64,000 nucleotides of DNA from Arenimonas soli (GCF_014643775.1 NZ_BMKC01000003.1:310350-374349), one strand, 5' to 3'. Shown: positions 10,085 to 18,992, counted from the first letter of the stretch. Made by a program: numbers and translations. Notes: generated by a model not told the origin, from the sequence alone.

Positions 10085-11809
10085 TTAGTCCTTGGTCACG
10101 CGGTTGACTTCAGCCAGGCTGGTGATGCCTTGCCTGGCCTTCATGAGGGCAGATTCCCTCAGATCGCGCACGCCCGCCTGCTTGGCGGCCTCGGCGATCT
10201 GCAGGGCATTGCCGCCCTCGAGGATGATCTTCTGGATACCTTCGGCCATCGGCATCACCTGGTAGATACCCAGGCGACCCTTGTAGCCGTCGTTGCAGTC
10301 GTCGCAGCCGGCCGGTTCGTAGAGGGTGATCCCCCCGGCGATTTCTTCCGGCGTGAAGCCTTCGGCGAGCAGCGCGTTCTCGGGCAGCTGCACCGGGGTC
10401 TTGCAGTCGTGCAGCCGGCGCGCGAGGCGCTGGGCGATGATGATGGTCACCGACGACGTGATGTTGTACGGCGCGATGCCCATGTTCATCAGGCGGCTGA
10501 CCGTCTGCGGGGCGTCGTTGGTGTGCAGGGTGGAAAGCACGAGGTGGCCGGTCTGGGCGGCCTTGACCGCGATTTCGGCGGTTTCCAGGTCGCGGATTTC
10601 GCCGACCATGATCACGTCCGGGTCCTGGCGCAGGAAGCTGCGCAGCGCGGCCGCGAAGGTCATGCCCTTCTTGACGTTCATCTGCACCTGGTTGATGCCC
10701 GGGACGCGGATTTCGACCGGGTCCTCGGCGGTGGAGATGTTTCGCTCGTCGGTGTTGAGGATGTTCAGGCCGGTGTACAGCGACACCGTCTTGCCCGAGC
10801 CGGTGGGGCCGGTGACCAGGATCATGCCGTAGGGCTTGGCCAGGGCGTCGAGGTAGAGCTGCTTCTGGTCTTCTTCGTAGCCCAGCTTGTCGATGCCCAG
10901 CTTGGCCGCGCTGCCGTCGAGCAGGCGCAGCACCACCTTTTCGCCGAACAGGGTGGGGCAGGTGGACACGCGGAAGTCCATCTGTCGGGTCTTGGAGATG
11001 TTGAGCTTGATGCGACCATCCTGCGGCAGGCGGCGTTCGGCGATGTCCAGGGCCGCCATCACCTTCAGGCGGGCGGTGATGCGCGGATGCAGCTTGACCG
11101 GGGCCTTGGCGACGGTGCGCAGGATGCCGTCCATGCGCAGGCGCACGCGGTATTCGGTTTCGTAGGGCTCGAAGTGGATGTCCGAGGCGCCGCGCTTGAT
11201 CGAGTCCAGCAGCACCTTGTTGACGAAGCGCACCACCGGGGTGTCGTCGCCGCCCTTGCTGTCGGCCAGGTTGTCGGCCGCATCGTCGTCGCCGGAGCTG
11301 GACTCGAGGTTTTCCAGCCCCTCGGCGTCGTCCATGCTGTCGCCCATCGAATCCGAGGCCGTCAGGGCCTGCTCGATGGTTTTGCGCAGCCGGTCCTCGT
11401 CGACCAGGATCGGTTCAACCGTCAGGTTGGTGGCGAACTTGATCTCGTCCAGTGCCCGGGTGTTGGTGGGGTCGGAAATGCCCACGAACAGCCGGTTCCC
11501 GCGCTTGTACAGCGGCAGGGCCTGGTGCTTGTTGATCAGCTCTTCGCTGACCAGTTTGGTGGCTGCCTGGTTAAGGTCCAGTGCCGCGGCATCGAACAGG
11601 GGCATGCCGAATTCGATCGCGTTCGCCCCCGCGATATGGGCCGCGGTGGCCAGCTTCTTGTCCAGCAGGTAGCGGTGCACCGGCTGTTTGGCCTTGGTGG
11701 CCTCGTCCAGCGCCTTGCGGGCGTCGGCCTCGGCCAGGTGGCCATCCAGCACCAGCCGCCGGGCAATGCCGGTTATCCCCACCAGGTTGGCAGTCGCGTT
11801 GGCGTTCAC
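10085..11809 (-). CDS. pilB: Type IV pilus extension ATPase PilB
   Basis: PilB is the hexameric cytosolic ATPase that powers pilus polymerisation. The 574-residue protein has an N-terminal MshEN-like domain (residues about 1-150), then the GspE core with Walker A (GPTGSGKTVSLYTGL), Asp box, Walker B (FLRQDPDVIMVGEIRD) and His box (GHLVLSTLHTNDA). In the zinc module the second pair is CDDC but the first pair has only one cysteine (RRLHDCK), so three of four ligands remain. As far as I recall, this also occurs in Xanthomonas PilB. First gene of the pilB-C-D-coaE operon. Confidence 0.97.
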   Translation of the reverse strand: MNANATANLVGITGIARRLVLDGHLAEADARKALDEATKAKQPVHRYLLDKKLATAAHIAGANAIEFGMPLFDAAALDLNQAATKLVSEELINKHQALPLYKRGNRLFVGISDPTNTRALDEIKFATNLTVEPILVDEDRLRKTIEQALTASDSMGDSMDDAEGLENLESSSGDDDAADNLADSKGGDDTPVVRFVNKVLLDSIKRGASDIHFEPYETEYRVRLRMDGILRTVAKAPVKLHPRITARLKVMAALDIAERRLPQDGRIKLNISKTRQMDFRVSTCPTLFGEKVVLRLLDGSAAKLGIDKLGYEEDQKQLYLDALAKPYGMILVTGPTGSGKTVSLYTGLNILNTDERNISTAEDPVEIRVPGINQVQMNVKKGMTFAAALRSFLRQDPDVIMVGEIRDLETAEIAVKAAQTGHLVLSTLHTNDAPQTVSRLMNMGIAPYNITSSVTIIIAQRLARRLHDCKTPVQLPENALLAEGFTPEEIAGGITLYEPAGCDDCNDGYKGRLGIYQVMPMAEGIQKIILEGGNALQIAEAAKQAGVRDLRESALMKARQGITSLAEVNRVTKD

Positions 11810-11941
11810 CCTTCCTCCCCGAGCCGCGCCATGGCGGCCACTCTAACCCAAAACAGCCATCCGGCCAGCCCCCTGCGGGGCCGTCCCGGCTGCCGGGCGT
11901 CCGTGTAAAGTACCCCAGAATCAGGTGGATCCGGGGAAATC

Positions 11942-12796
11942 ATGAAAATCAGCATCATCCTTCCAGCCAAGAACGAGGCCGAGGGTCTGCGCCGGACACT
12001 GCCGGCCCTTTCCGCGGTCCTGCCGGGCGCCGAGATGATCGTGGTGGATGATGGTTCGACCGACGAAACCGCCGACATCGCGCGCGCAGCCGGGGCCCGG
12101 GTGCTGTCCTCGCCCTATTCAATGGGCAACGGCGCGGCGATCAAGCGGGGCGCCCGGGCGGCCGGTGGCGAGGTGCTGGTGTTCCTGGACGCCGATGGCC
12201 AGCACGACCCCGGGCAAATCCCGGCACTGCTGGCCAAGCTTGATGAGGGCTACGACATGGTGGTGGGCGCGCGCGACGGGTCCGGCCAGGCCAGCGTCGG
12301 CCGCGGTCTGGCCAATCGCCTCTACAACCGCCTGGCGAGCTGGATGACCGGCCACCGGGTGCTGGACCTGACGTCCGGTTTTCGCGTGGCGCGGGCGGAC
12401 CGGTTCAAGGAGTTCCTGCACCTGCTGCCGAACGGTTTCAGCTACCCGACCACCAGCACCATGGCCTTCTTCCGCAGCGCCTATCCGGTGGCCTACCTGC
12501 CCATCCGGGTCGACCGCCGGGTGGGGACCTCCAGCCACATCCGGCCGCTGAAGGACGGCATCCGGTTCCTGTTGATCATCTTCAAGATCGCGACCCTGTA
12601 TTCGCCGCTCAAGCTGTTCGCGCCGGTGGGGCTGGGCTTCTTCACCGTGGGGCTGGGCTACTACGCCTACACCTACGCCACCCTGCACCGGTTCACCAAC
12701 ATGAGCGCCCTGCTGCTGAGCGCGGCGGTTATCGTCTTCCTGATCGGGCTCGTGTCCGAGCAGATCACCAACCTGACCTATCGCCGCGACCCCTGA
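11942..12796 (+). CDS. Family 2 glycosyltransferase, polyprenyl-phosphate type (DPM1/GtrB-like)
   Basis: This 284-residue protein has an N-terminal GT-A domain with VDDGSTDET (about residue 35) and a DxD-like FLDADGQHDP (about residue 80), and two C-terminal membrane helices (about residues 220-270). This layout is typical of enzymes that transfer a sugar from a nucleotide to polyprenyl phosphate on the cytosolic face (dolichol-phosphate mannose synthase, GtrB, ArnC). It is the only plus-strand gene of the glycan island and converges on the minus-strand cluster, 8 bp from its last gene. It could supply the lipid-linked sugar for the GT-C transferase at 20792-22681, though which sugar is unknown. 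A GGGGAAA ribosome site precedes the ATG. Confidence 0.85.
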   Translation: MKISIILPAKNEAEGLRRTLPALSAVLPGAEMIVVDDGSTDETADIARAAGARVLSSPYSMGNGAAIKRGARAAGGEVLVFLDADGQHDPGQIPALLAKLDEGYDMVVGARDGSGQASVGRGLANRLYNRLASWMTGHRVLDLTSGFRVARADRFKEFLHLLPNGFSYPTTSTMAFFRSAYPVAYLPIRVDRRVGTSSHIRPLKDGIRFLLIIFKIATLYSPLKLFAPVGLGFFTVGLGYYAYTYATLHRFTNMSALLLSAAVIVFLIGLVSEQITNLTYRRDP

Positions 12797-12804
12797 TCGC
12801 GGGT

Positions 12805-13551
12805 TCAGCGCACCCGCCTGAGGTAGCCGCCCGGCGCGACGCTGATCAGCGTCTTGGCGTCGACATCCTGGTCCACTTCGAAGTCCGGGTTCTCCGCCAC
12901 GTAGGCCGCCACGGCGGTCTTTGGGTTGTTCCCGACGTCCCAGGGCCGATCCGGGTAAAGGCCGGCGGGCAGGTCCTCCACCACGGTGTCGAACACCACG
13001 CAGTAGCTGCCGACACTGGTGAGCGGCGCGTAGGCGCGAAGCTCCTGGAGCACGTGGTCATGGCTGTGGTTGGAGTCGAGCACGACCAGGGTGCGGCGTC
13101 CGGCGGCGCGCCGGCCGACTTCGGCGACGATGCCGGGATCGATGCTCGAGCCTTCCAGCATGGCGATGCGCCGCGCCATGGGGTGCGCCTCGATGGCGGC
13201 CCGGTTGTGGGGCCTGATGTCGATGTCGATCCCGAGCACCTCGCCCTTGCCGATGAGTTCGAGCAGGGACGCGTAATACACGAGTGAACCGCCATGGGCG
13301 ATGCCGGTCTCGACGATCAGGTCGGGCTGCACCCGCCACAGGATCTCCTGCATGGCGACCATGTCCTGCGGATACTGGATGATGGGCCGGCCCATCCAGC
13401 TGAAATTGTATGAATAGCGGTGCGGCAATGTCTTGAGCAGCCATTCCCGGGACAGCGCCTGCAGTTCCTGGTCCTGGCCGAGGCCGCGGATGTTGTCGGC
13501 GACTTCGCTGGCGAATCGGGCTTCGGGCGTTTCGTGGGCTTTGCTGCTCAT
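12805..13551 (-). CDS. CmcI-like SAM-dependent methyltransferase/hydroxylase (sugar tailoring)
   Basis: The 248-residue protein resembles the cephalosporin hydroxylase (CmcI) family, whose members in polysaccharide and antibiotic clusters are mostly SAM-dependent O-methyltransferases. The SAM-binding region ETGIAHGGSLVYYASLLELI and GIDIDIRPHNR are visible, as is the acidic/His motif VLDSNHSHDHV that often holds a divalent metal. Its ATG overlaps the stop of the upstream acyltransferase gene by 4 bp. It is the last gene of the minus-strand glycan operon, so a late step such as O-methylation of the finished sugar is plausible. The substrate cannot be told from sequence. Confidence 0.8.
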   Translation of the reverse strand: MSSKAHETPEARFASEVADNIRGLGQDQELQALSREWLLKTLPHRYSYNFSWMGRPIIQYPQDMVAMQEILWRVQPDLIVETGIAHGGSLVYYASLLELIGKGEVLGIDIDIRPHNRAAIEAHPMARRIAMLEGSSIDPGIVAEVGRRAAGRRTLVVLDSNHSHDHVLQELRAYAPLTSVGSYCVVFDTVVEDLPAGLYPDRPWDVGNNPKTAVAAYVAENPDFEVDQDVDAKTLISVAPGGYLRRVR

Positions 13552-14201
13552 GCGCTTGGACGTTCCTGAGGAAGGGGGCGCGCCGGGTTGCCCACGACGG
13601 TTTCGCCCGGGGCGACGTTGCGGGTTACCACGGCACCGGCACCCACCGTGGCCCCCGGGCCGACCTGGATGCGCGGAAGAATGACCGCACCCGTGCCGAT
13701 GAAGGCATGGTCGCCGATTACGACCTCTCCGGCCAGCCGGGCGCCGGGGCCGACGTGGACGCCGTCGCCCAGGCGGCAGTCGTGGTCGACGGAGGCGTGC
13801 GTGTTGACGATCACGGCGTCGCCGAGCCAGGCGCCGGAGCAAACCGCGCTCATCGCCAGCAGCTGGCAGCCCCGTCCGATCCGGGCATCCCCGGCCTGGA
13901 ACGAGCGCGGATGGAGCACGTCCAGGGGCGCGTGCCCCTTCGATTCCAGCCAGCGCTGGCGGGCAAGGCGGTCCTGGCCGCGACCGCCTCCGATGGCGAC
14001 GCAGGCCCCGACCGCGGCGGCATCCCGGTACTGGCTGGCCCATCGCGCGTAACCAGCTTCACCGGTGTGGATCGGCACGCCGGCGAAAGGCGACGGCAGG
14101 TCGGCGAGGTCGAAAACGGCCACCACCTCGGCCACGCCATGCAGGGCCTCGCGAAGCACCCGGGCCTGGCCGGTGGCGCCCCAGAACAGCACGGGCTTCA
14201 T
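13548..14201 (-). CDS. PglD/NeuD-like sugar O- or N-acyltransferase
   Basis: This 217-residue protein has an N-terminal Rossmann-like domain (MKPVLFWGATGQARVL) and a C-terminal left-handed beta-helix of hexapeptide repeats (about residues 95-210: IGRGC, LGDAVIVNTHASVDHDCRLG, ...). A His in the NTHASVDHDC region corresponds to the catalytic base of PglD. PglD acetylates the 4-amino group of UDP-4-amino-sugars, and homologues use other acyl donors and nucleotide sugars. It follows the aminotransferase gene with a 4-bp overlap, exactly the order expected for amination and then N-acylation of a 4-amino-6-deoxyhexose. Confidence 0.85.
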   Translation of the reverse strand: MKPVLFWGATGQARVLREALHGVAEVVAVFDLADLPSPFAGVPIHTGEAGYARWASQYRDAAAVGACVAIGGGRGQDRLARQRWLESKGHAPLDVLHPRSFQAGDARIGRGCQLLAMSAVCSGAWLGDAVIVNTHASVDHDCRLGDGVHVGPGARLAGEVVIGDHAFIGTGAVILPRIQVGPGATVGAGAVVTRNVAPGETVVGNPARPLPQERPSA

Positions 14202-15322
14202 GTCGCCGCCTCGAGCAGGCGGCGGACGTGGCCGGCGACGCGCGCGATCTCGGCGTCGCCCAGGTCATGGTAGCTGGGCAGGTTCACGCCGCGGGCCGAT
14301 AGGCGATGGCTTACGGCATGCCCGGGGCGAGGTTCAAAGGGTGGAAGCGCGGAAAGCGGCCAGAAGAAGACCCGGCCGTCGATGTTGTCGGCCTTGAACC
14401 GTGCGAGCAGGTCCGCCCGGTCGAAGCGGATGCCGTCATCGACGACGATCGTGGGCATCCAGACACCGTTTACGGTGCCGGGCGGCTCGGGGTTCATGCG
14501 CAGCGGCAAGCCGTCCAGCGCCTCCCGGTAACCCGAGAAGATGCGACGCTTGGCCGCCACGAGTTCTTCCACGCGCTCGAGCTGGGCACAGCCGATGGCG
14601 GCCTGCACGTTCGACATCTTGTACTTGAAGCCAACACGCTCGGGCCAGAACTGCCGGGTCTCCCCGCGTGCGCGCCCGTGGTTGGAAAGGGTGAGGACGC
14701 GTTCATACAGCGTGTCGTCATTGGTGACGAACATGCCGCCCTCGCCGGTGGTCAGTGTCTTGGTCCCGTGGAAGGAAAAGGCGCCGAAGCGGCCCATGCT
14801 TCCAGCCTTGCGGCCTTTCCAGGCCGAACCGATGGCTTCGGCGGCATCCTCGAGCAAGGCCAGGCCATGGCGTTGCGCGATGGCGGCAAGCGAATCGATG
14901 TCGCACAGGTTTCCGTACAGGTGCACGGCCAGGATTGCCTTGGTCCGCGGCGTGATCGCGGCCTCGACGGCCGCCGGATCCAGGCACCAGCTGACCGGGT
15001 CGGCGTCCACCAGCACCGGCGTCGCGCCCAGGTGGATGATCGGCGCCGCCGACGCAATCCAGTTGCTGTCGCACAGGATCACTTCGTCGCCCGGCCCGAT
15101 GTCCAGGCCGGCCATGCCCAGATGCAGGGCACCGGTGGCGCTGGACGTGGCGATGGCGTGCCTCGTGCCCAGGTAGGCGGCAAATTCGCGCTCGAAGCGG
15201 CCGATGTATTCGTAGCAGCGTTCGCCCCAGCCGGTGGTGGCTGCATCCGTGGCGTAGCCGACCTCCCGGTCGGTGATCGACGGCTTGGTGTAGAAGATCC
15301 GGGAGGAGGCGTTCGTGCTCAT
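14198..15322 (-). CDS. DegT/DnrJ/EryC1 family sugar aminotransferase
   Basis: A 374-residue PLP enzyme of the DegT/DnrJ/EryC1/StrS family, like perosamine synthetase (GDP-4-keto-6-deoxymannose 4-aminotransferase) and PglE. The PLP-binding lysine is present in FSFHGTKTLTTGEGG. This matters because the related CDP-sugar 3-dehydrase RfbH has a His at that position, so this protein should be a true aminotransferase and not RfbH. The predicted reaction is transamination of a 4-keto-6-deoxyhexose from glutamate. It overlaps both neighbours by 4 bp. Confidence 0.9.
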   Translation of the reverse strand: MSTNASSRIFYTKPSITDREVGYATDAATTGWGERCYEYIGRFEREFAAYLGTRHAIATSSATGALHLGMAGLDIGPGDEVILCDSNWIASAAPIIHLGATPVLVDADPVSWCLDPAAVEAAITPRTKAILAVHLYGNLCDIDSLAAIAQRHGLALLEDAAEAIGSAWKGRKAGSMGRFGAFSFHGTKTLTTGEGGMFVTNDDTLYERVLTLSNHGRARGETRQFWPERVGFKYKMSNVQAAIGCAQLERVEELVAAKRRIFSGYREALDGLPLRMNPEPPGTVNGVWMPTIVVDDGIRFDRADLLARFKADNIDGRVFFWPLSALPPFEPRPGHAVSHRLSARGVNLPSYHDLGDAEIARVAGHVRRLLEAAT

Positions 15323-16542
15323 GACACCACCAGGGAGGGGACGGCGCGCACGAACCGGCCGCCCCAGTCGCGGACGCAGGCCATCTGGGTGCTGATCTCG
15401 TCGTAGAGGTTCCAGGGGAACACGACGACGAAGTCAGGCCGTTCGTCGATGAGCCGTTGCGGGGAAACCACCGGGATGCGGGAGCCGGGAAGGTAACGGC
15501 CCTGCTTGTGGGGCGATGCATCGGCGACGAACGCCACCAGGTCCGCGCGCACGCCGGCGAAGTTCATCAGCGTATTGCCCTTCGCGGCTGCGCCATAGCC
15601 GGCCACCTTCCTGCCGGCCCTTTTTTGTTCGAGCAGGAAGGCAAGGAAGTCATCCTTCACCGCCTCGGCCTGGCGCTGGAAGCCGTCGTACCAGGCGGGT
15701 TCGAGCATGCCTGCCGCCCGTTCCGTCGCGGCCATCGCCTCGACCGCCGCGCAATCGGCGTGGCTGGCCTGCTCCCGGCAGGCCCAGACGCGCAGCGAAC
15801 CGCCGTGGGTGGGCAAGGATTCGACGTCCCAGACCCGCAGGCCGTGCGCGGCGAAGATGCGCCGCACCACGTGCAGGGAAAGATAGGAAAAGTGTTCGTG
15901 GTAGACGGTGTCGAACTGCCGCTTGCCGACCAGTTCCAGCAGGTGCGGAAATTCCAGCGTGGCCACGCCTTCGGGGCCGATCAGCGCGGCGATGCCCGCC
16001 ACGAAGTCGTTGATGTCCGGCACGTGGGCCAGCACGTTGTTGCCGATCACCAGGTCGGCGCTGCCGCGTTCTTCGCGCAGCTGCCGGGCGAAGGTTTCGC
16101 CGAAGAATTCGGTGATGGTTTCGATGCCGCGCTCGCGCGCGACCCGTGCCGTGCTTTCGGTGGGTTCGATGCCGAGGCAGGGGATGCCCCGGGCCGCGAC
16201 GTACTGGAGCAGGTAGCCGTCGTTGGACGCCAGTTCCACTACGCAATGCCGCGGCCCGAGCCCCAGCCGTGCGACCGCGGTGTCGACGTAGCGTTCGGCA
16301 TGCTCGAGCCAGGACCTGGAATACGACGAGAAATAGGCGTATTCGGCGGAAAAGAGCAGGTCGTGGCGCTCGACCTCGTCCACCTGGACCAGCAGGCAGG
16401 CATCGCAGGTATGCAGCTTCAGCGGCAGCCAGCTCTCCGGGCGCGCCAGGTCGGCGGCCTGCAGGTAGGCGTTGGACGGGGGCGCGGTGCCCAGGTCCAG
16501 GAACACCCGTTCAAGGGGCTGCGAGCACGCACGGCATTTCAT
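15319..16542 (-). CDS. Sugar C-methyltransferase (NovU/TylC3-like)
   Basis: This 407-residue protein has the three-part layout of sugar C-methyltransferases: an N-terminal zinc-binding domain with CRAC and CDAC pairs (residues 3-50), a central SAM methyltransferase domain (VVELASNDGYLLQY; VIGNNVLAHVPDINDFV), and a C-terminal domain with the VAGYGAAAKGNTLMNF signature. Characterised relatives (TylC3, EryBIII, NovU) add a methyl to C3 or C5 of 4-keto-6-deoxy nucleotide sugars. Here it lies between the 3,5-epimerase-like gene and the aminotransferase gene, which fits C3-methylation of a 4-keto intermediate before amination. Confidence 0.88.
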   Translation of the reverse strand: MKCRACSQPLERVFLDLGTAPPSNAYLQAADLARPESWLPLKLHTCDACLLVQVDEVERHDLLFSAEYAYFSSYSRSWLEHAERYVDTAVARLGLGPRHCVVELASNDGYLLQYVAARGIPCLGIEPTESTARVARERGIETITEFFGETFARQLREERGSADLVIGNNVLAHVPDINDFVAGIAALIGPEGVATLEFPHLLELVGKRQFDTVYHEHFSYLSLHVVRRIFAAHGLRVWDVESLPTHGGSLRVWACREQASHADCAAVEAMAATERAAGMLEPAWYDGFQRQAEAVKDDFLAFLLEQKRAGRKVAGYGAAAKGNTLMNFAGVRADLVAFVADASPHKQGRYLPGSRIPVVSPQRLIDERPDFVVVFPWNLYDEISTQMACVRDWGGRFVRAVPSLVVS

Positions 16543-17090
16543 GGTTCGATTCCTGCGAAATCCGGCGTGAGCAAGGGGTGGCCGCGGTCGCGGTCGGACA
16601 GCGTCGCTACGGGGAGCGGCCAGCCAATGCCCAGCCGGGGGTCGTCATGGCGCAGGCCACCTTCGTGACCGGGGCTCCAGGGACTGCTGTGGAAGTAGAG
16701 CATTTCCGCCTCGTCCCCGAGCACCTGGAAGCCATGGGCGAATCCCGCCGGGATAAGCATGGCGAGGGAGTCGCCGCCGGCCAGTTCCGTGCCGAACCAG
16801 CGCAGGAAGGTCGGCGAACCCGCGCGCAGGTCCACGGCCACGTCGAAAACGCGGCCGCGCAGGCAGCGCACGAGTTTGGATTCCCCGGCGGGCGGATGCT
16901 GGAAGTGCAAGCCGCGCAGGGCGCCCCGGCCGCGGGTAAGCGAGACGTTGGCCTGCGATACCGGCAGCGCGTGCCCGGCCTCGGCCAGGGCCCCTGCGCA
17001 GTAAACGCGCTGGAACCGGCCACGCTCGTCGTCGTGGCTGGCGGACTGGGCCAGCATGAGCCCCGGCAGTGGCGTCGGATGCAGCTTCAT
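16539..17090 (-). CDS. rfbC: RmlC-like nucleotide-sugar 3,5- (or 3-) epimerase
   Basis: A 183-residue cupin of the dTDP-4-dehydrorhamnose 3,5-epimerase family. Typical blocks are present: RGALRGLHFQ (catalytic His), KLVRCLRGRVFDVAVDLR, IPAGFAHGFQVL and RHDDPRLGIGWP (Asp partner). In the segment that normally reads LYKTTDYYAP this protein has LYFHSSPWSP: the first Tyr is kept but the Tyr-Tyr pair is Pro-Trp. This could mean a single 3-epimerisation or an unusual nucleotide. Because rfbF and rfbG are adjacent, the substrate is probably CDP-4-keto-6-deoxyglucose and not the dTDP sugar. Overlaps both neighbours by 4 bp. Confidence 0.85.
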   Translation of the reverse strand: MKLHPTPLPGLMLAQSASHDDERGRFQRVYCAGALAEAGHALPVSQANVSLTRGRGALRGLHFQHPPAGESKLVRCLRGRVFDVAVDLRAGSPTFLRWFGTELAGGDSLAMLIPAGFAHGFQVLGDEAEMLYFHSSPWSPGHEGGLRHDDPRLGIGWPLPVATLSDRDRGHPLLTPDFAGIEP

Positions 17091-18193
17091 CCGCCCGCCC
17101 AGGCAAGGCCCGCGACGCGTGCGTCGCGGACGTAGGCGGTGAGGTCGCCGACGCTGTCGCCGTGGCCATGGCGGAGGAAATCGCGATACCAGGCCGCGGT
17201 GCGGTCCATGGCCTGGCCGGCGTCCCAAACCGGGCGCCAGCCCAGGGCCGCGTCCGCCGCACGGCTGTCGAGCACGAGTTCGGGTGCTTCGTGCGGGTGG
17301 GGTCCGGCATCCGACTGGACCTGCAGGTCCGGCCAGTGCCGCCGCAGGCGCTGCACGACGTCGTGCACCGACAGCACGTCGCCCGTTGCCGGACCCAGGT
17401 TCCAGGCCTGCGCCACGGCCTCGCCGGCCAGCAGGCGCCGCCCGATTTCCAGGTATCCGGCCAGCGGTTCGAGCACGTGCTGCCATGGCCGGGTCGCGCC
17501 GGGATTGCGCAACGCCAGTGGCCGGTCGGCGGCGATGGCGCGGACAAGGTCGGGCACCAGCCGGTCTTCGGCCCAGTCGCCACCGCCGACGACATTGCCG
17601 GCGCGTGCGGTCGCCAATGCGACGCCGGTCGGGTTCGTGCCCGCCTGGAAGAAGCTGCGGCGGTAACTGGCGGACACGATTTCGGCGCAGGCCTTGGAGG
17701 CGCTGTAAGGGTCGTGGCCACCCAGGGCATGGGATTCGGCGTAACCCGTCGCCGGGCAGGGGGGTTCGTAGACCTTGTCGGTGGTGACGTTGAGCACGGC
17801 CCGGACGCTGGGGCAGGCCCGGACGGCTTCGAACAGGTTGACCAGGCCGCCAACATTGACCGCGAAGGTGCGGGACGGGTCGCGGTAGCTGCGCCGCACC
17901 AGCGGCTGGGCCGCGAGGTGCAGCACCAGTTCGGGCTGGAAACGCGCCAGTGCCGCCGTGATCGCGTCCCGGTCGACGAGGTCGGCCAGGGTTTCGTCCG
18001 CCAGGCCCAGGTCAAGGCCGAGCCAGTGCGAAGGGGCCGTGTCGGCGGGCAGCGCGAAGCCCGCGACCTTCGCCCCGAGCGCATGCAGCCACAGTGCCAG
18101 CCACGACCCCTTGAACCCGGTGTGCCCGGTCACCAGCACGCGGCGACCGGCATACGCGCCCTCGAACAGGCCGGTCAGTCCCAGCGTTTCCAC
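17087..18193 (-). CDS. rfbG: CDP-glucose 4,6-dehydratase RfbG
   Basis: RfbG converts CDP-glucose to CDP-4-keto-6-deoxyglucose. About 368 residues; an extended short-chain dehydrogenase with the NAD-binding [14 protein letters not shown] near residue 22, [22 protein letters not shown], the YxxxK pair in YSASKACAE, and [17 protein letters not shown], all typical of this enzyme. No ATG fits; I chose the GTG at 18193 ([12 protein letters not shown]...), which overlaps the end of rfbF by 19 bp. Together with rfbF it defines a CDP-sugar rather than dTDP- or GDP-sugar pathway. Confidence 0.93.
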   Translation of the reverse strand: METLGLTGLFEGAYAGRRVLVTGHTGFKGSWLALWLHALGAKVAGFALPADTAPSHWLGLDLGLADETLADLVDRDAITAALARFQPELVLHLAAQPLVRRSYRDPSRTFAVNVGGLVNLFEAVRACPSVRAVLNVTTDKVYEPPCPATGYAESHALGGHDPYSASKACAEIVSASYRRSFFQAGTNPTGVALATARAGNVVGGGDWAEDRLVPDLVRAIAADRPLALRNPGATRPWQHVLEPLAGYLEIGRRLLAGEAVAQAWNLGPATGDVLSVHDVVQRLRRHWPDLQVQSDAGPHPHEAPELVLDSRAADAALGWRPVWDAGQAMDRTAAWYRDFLRHGHGDSVGDLTAYVRDARVAGLAWAGG

Positions 18194-18945
18194 GGCGCCT
18201 TCCCGGTCTTCCACAGGTCCTCGAGCTTCGTCCGGTCGCGGAGCGTGTCCATGGGCTGCCAGAAACCCCGGTGCGTGTATGCCGACAACTGGCCGTCGCG
18301 TGCGAGGTTCTCCATGGGCTCGCGCTCCCACACGGTGTCGTCGCCTTGTATGTAGTCGATGGCGCCGGGCTCGAGCAGGAAGAAACCGCCATTGATCCAG
18401 GAGCCGTCGCCAAGCGGTTTTTCGGTAAACCGGGTGATGCGGCTGCCGTCGATGTCGAGCGCGCCGAAGCGGCCCGGCGGCTGCACCGCGCACACCGTCG
18501 CCAGCGTGCCGCGCTCGCGGTGCAGGTCCAGCTGCGCGCTGATGTCCACGTCCGACACGCCGTCCCCGTAGGTGAAGCAGAACGTCTCCCCGTCCAGGTA
18601 TTCGGCGGCGCGGCGCAACCTGCCGCCGGTCTGGGTGTGTTCGCCGGTGTCGACCAGGGTCACGCGCCAGGGTTCGGCATGCCGGTGGTGGACCTCCATG
18701 CGATTGCTGGCAAGGTCGAAGGTGACGTCGGAGGAGTGCAGGAAATAGTTGGCGAAGTACTCCTTCACCATGTAGCCCTTGTAGCCCAGGCAAATGACGA
18801 AGTCATTGACGCCGTGGCAGGCGTAGATCTTCAGGATGTGCCAGAGCACGGGTTTGCCGCCGATCTCGATCATCGGCTTGGGTCGCAGGACCGTCTCTTC
18901 ACTGAGCCGGGTCCCGAGTCCGCCGGCGAGGATTACCGCTTTCAT
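18175..18945 (-). CDS. rfbF: Glucose-1-phosphate cytidylyltransferase RfbF
   Basis: RfbF makes CDP-glucose from glucose 1-phosphate and CTP, the entry to all CDP-6-deoxysugar pathways. The 256-residue protein has normal length and starts with the nucleotidyltransferase motif [34 protein letters not shown] and [12 protein letters not shown] (metal-binding Asp) are characteristic of the cytidylyltransferase subgroup. It is the first gene behind a near-consensus sigma-70 promoter at 18993-19022. Confidence 0.95.
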   Translation of the reverse strand: MKAVILAGGLGTRLSEETVLRPKPMIEIGGKPVLWHILKIYACHGVNDFVICLGYKGYMVKEYFANYFLHSSDVTFDLASNRMEVHHRHAEPWRVTLVDTGEHTQTGGRLRRAAEYLDGETFCFTYGDGVSDVDISAQLDLHRERGTLATVCAVQPPGRFGALDIDGSRITRFTEKPLGDGSWINGGFFLLEPGAIDYIQGDDTVWEREPMENLARDGQLSAYTHRGFWQPMDTLRDRTKLEDLWKTGKAPWKRWD

Positions 18946-18992
18946 GGAATCTCCAGGTCTGGGCCGCCGGCCGCGTGCACAGGGCTCCGGCG

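Noticed and set aside
8369-11908. Long plus-strand open frame across pilD, pilC and pilB
   Set aside because: Same reason: shadow of three conserved genes, no recognisable domain.
14198-18945. Reading the cluster as a 3,6-dideoxyhexose (ascarylose/abequose) pathway
   Set aside because: No RfbH-type dehydrase (the DegT enzyme keeps its lysine) and no ferredoxin-type reductase are present.
16539-18945. Reading the cluster as a standard dTDP-rhamnose operon
   Set aside because: The nucleotidyltransferase and dehydratase have CDP-glucose family motifs, and rmlA, rmlB and rmlD are absent.
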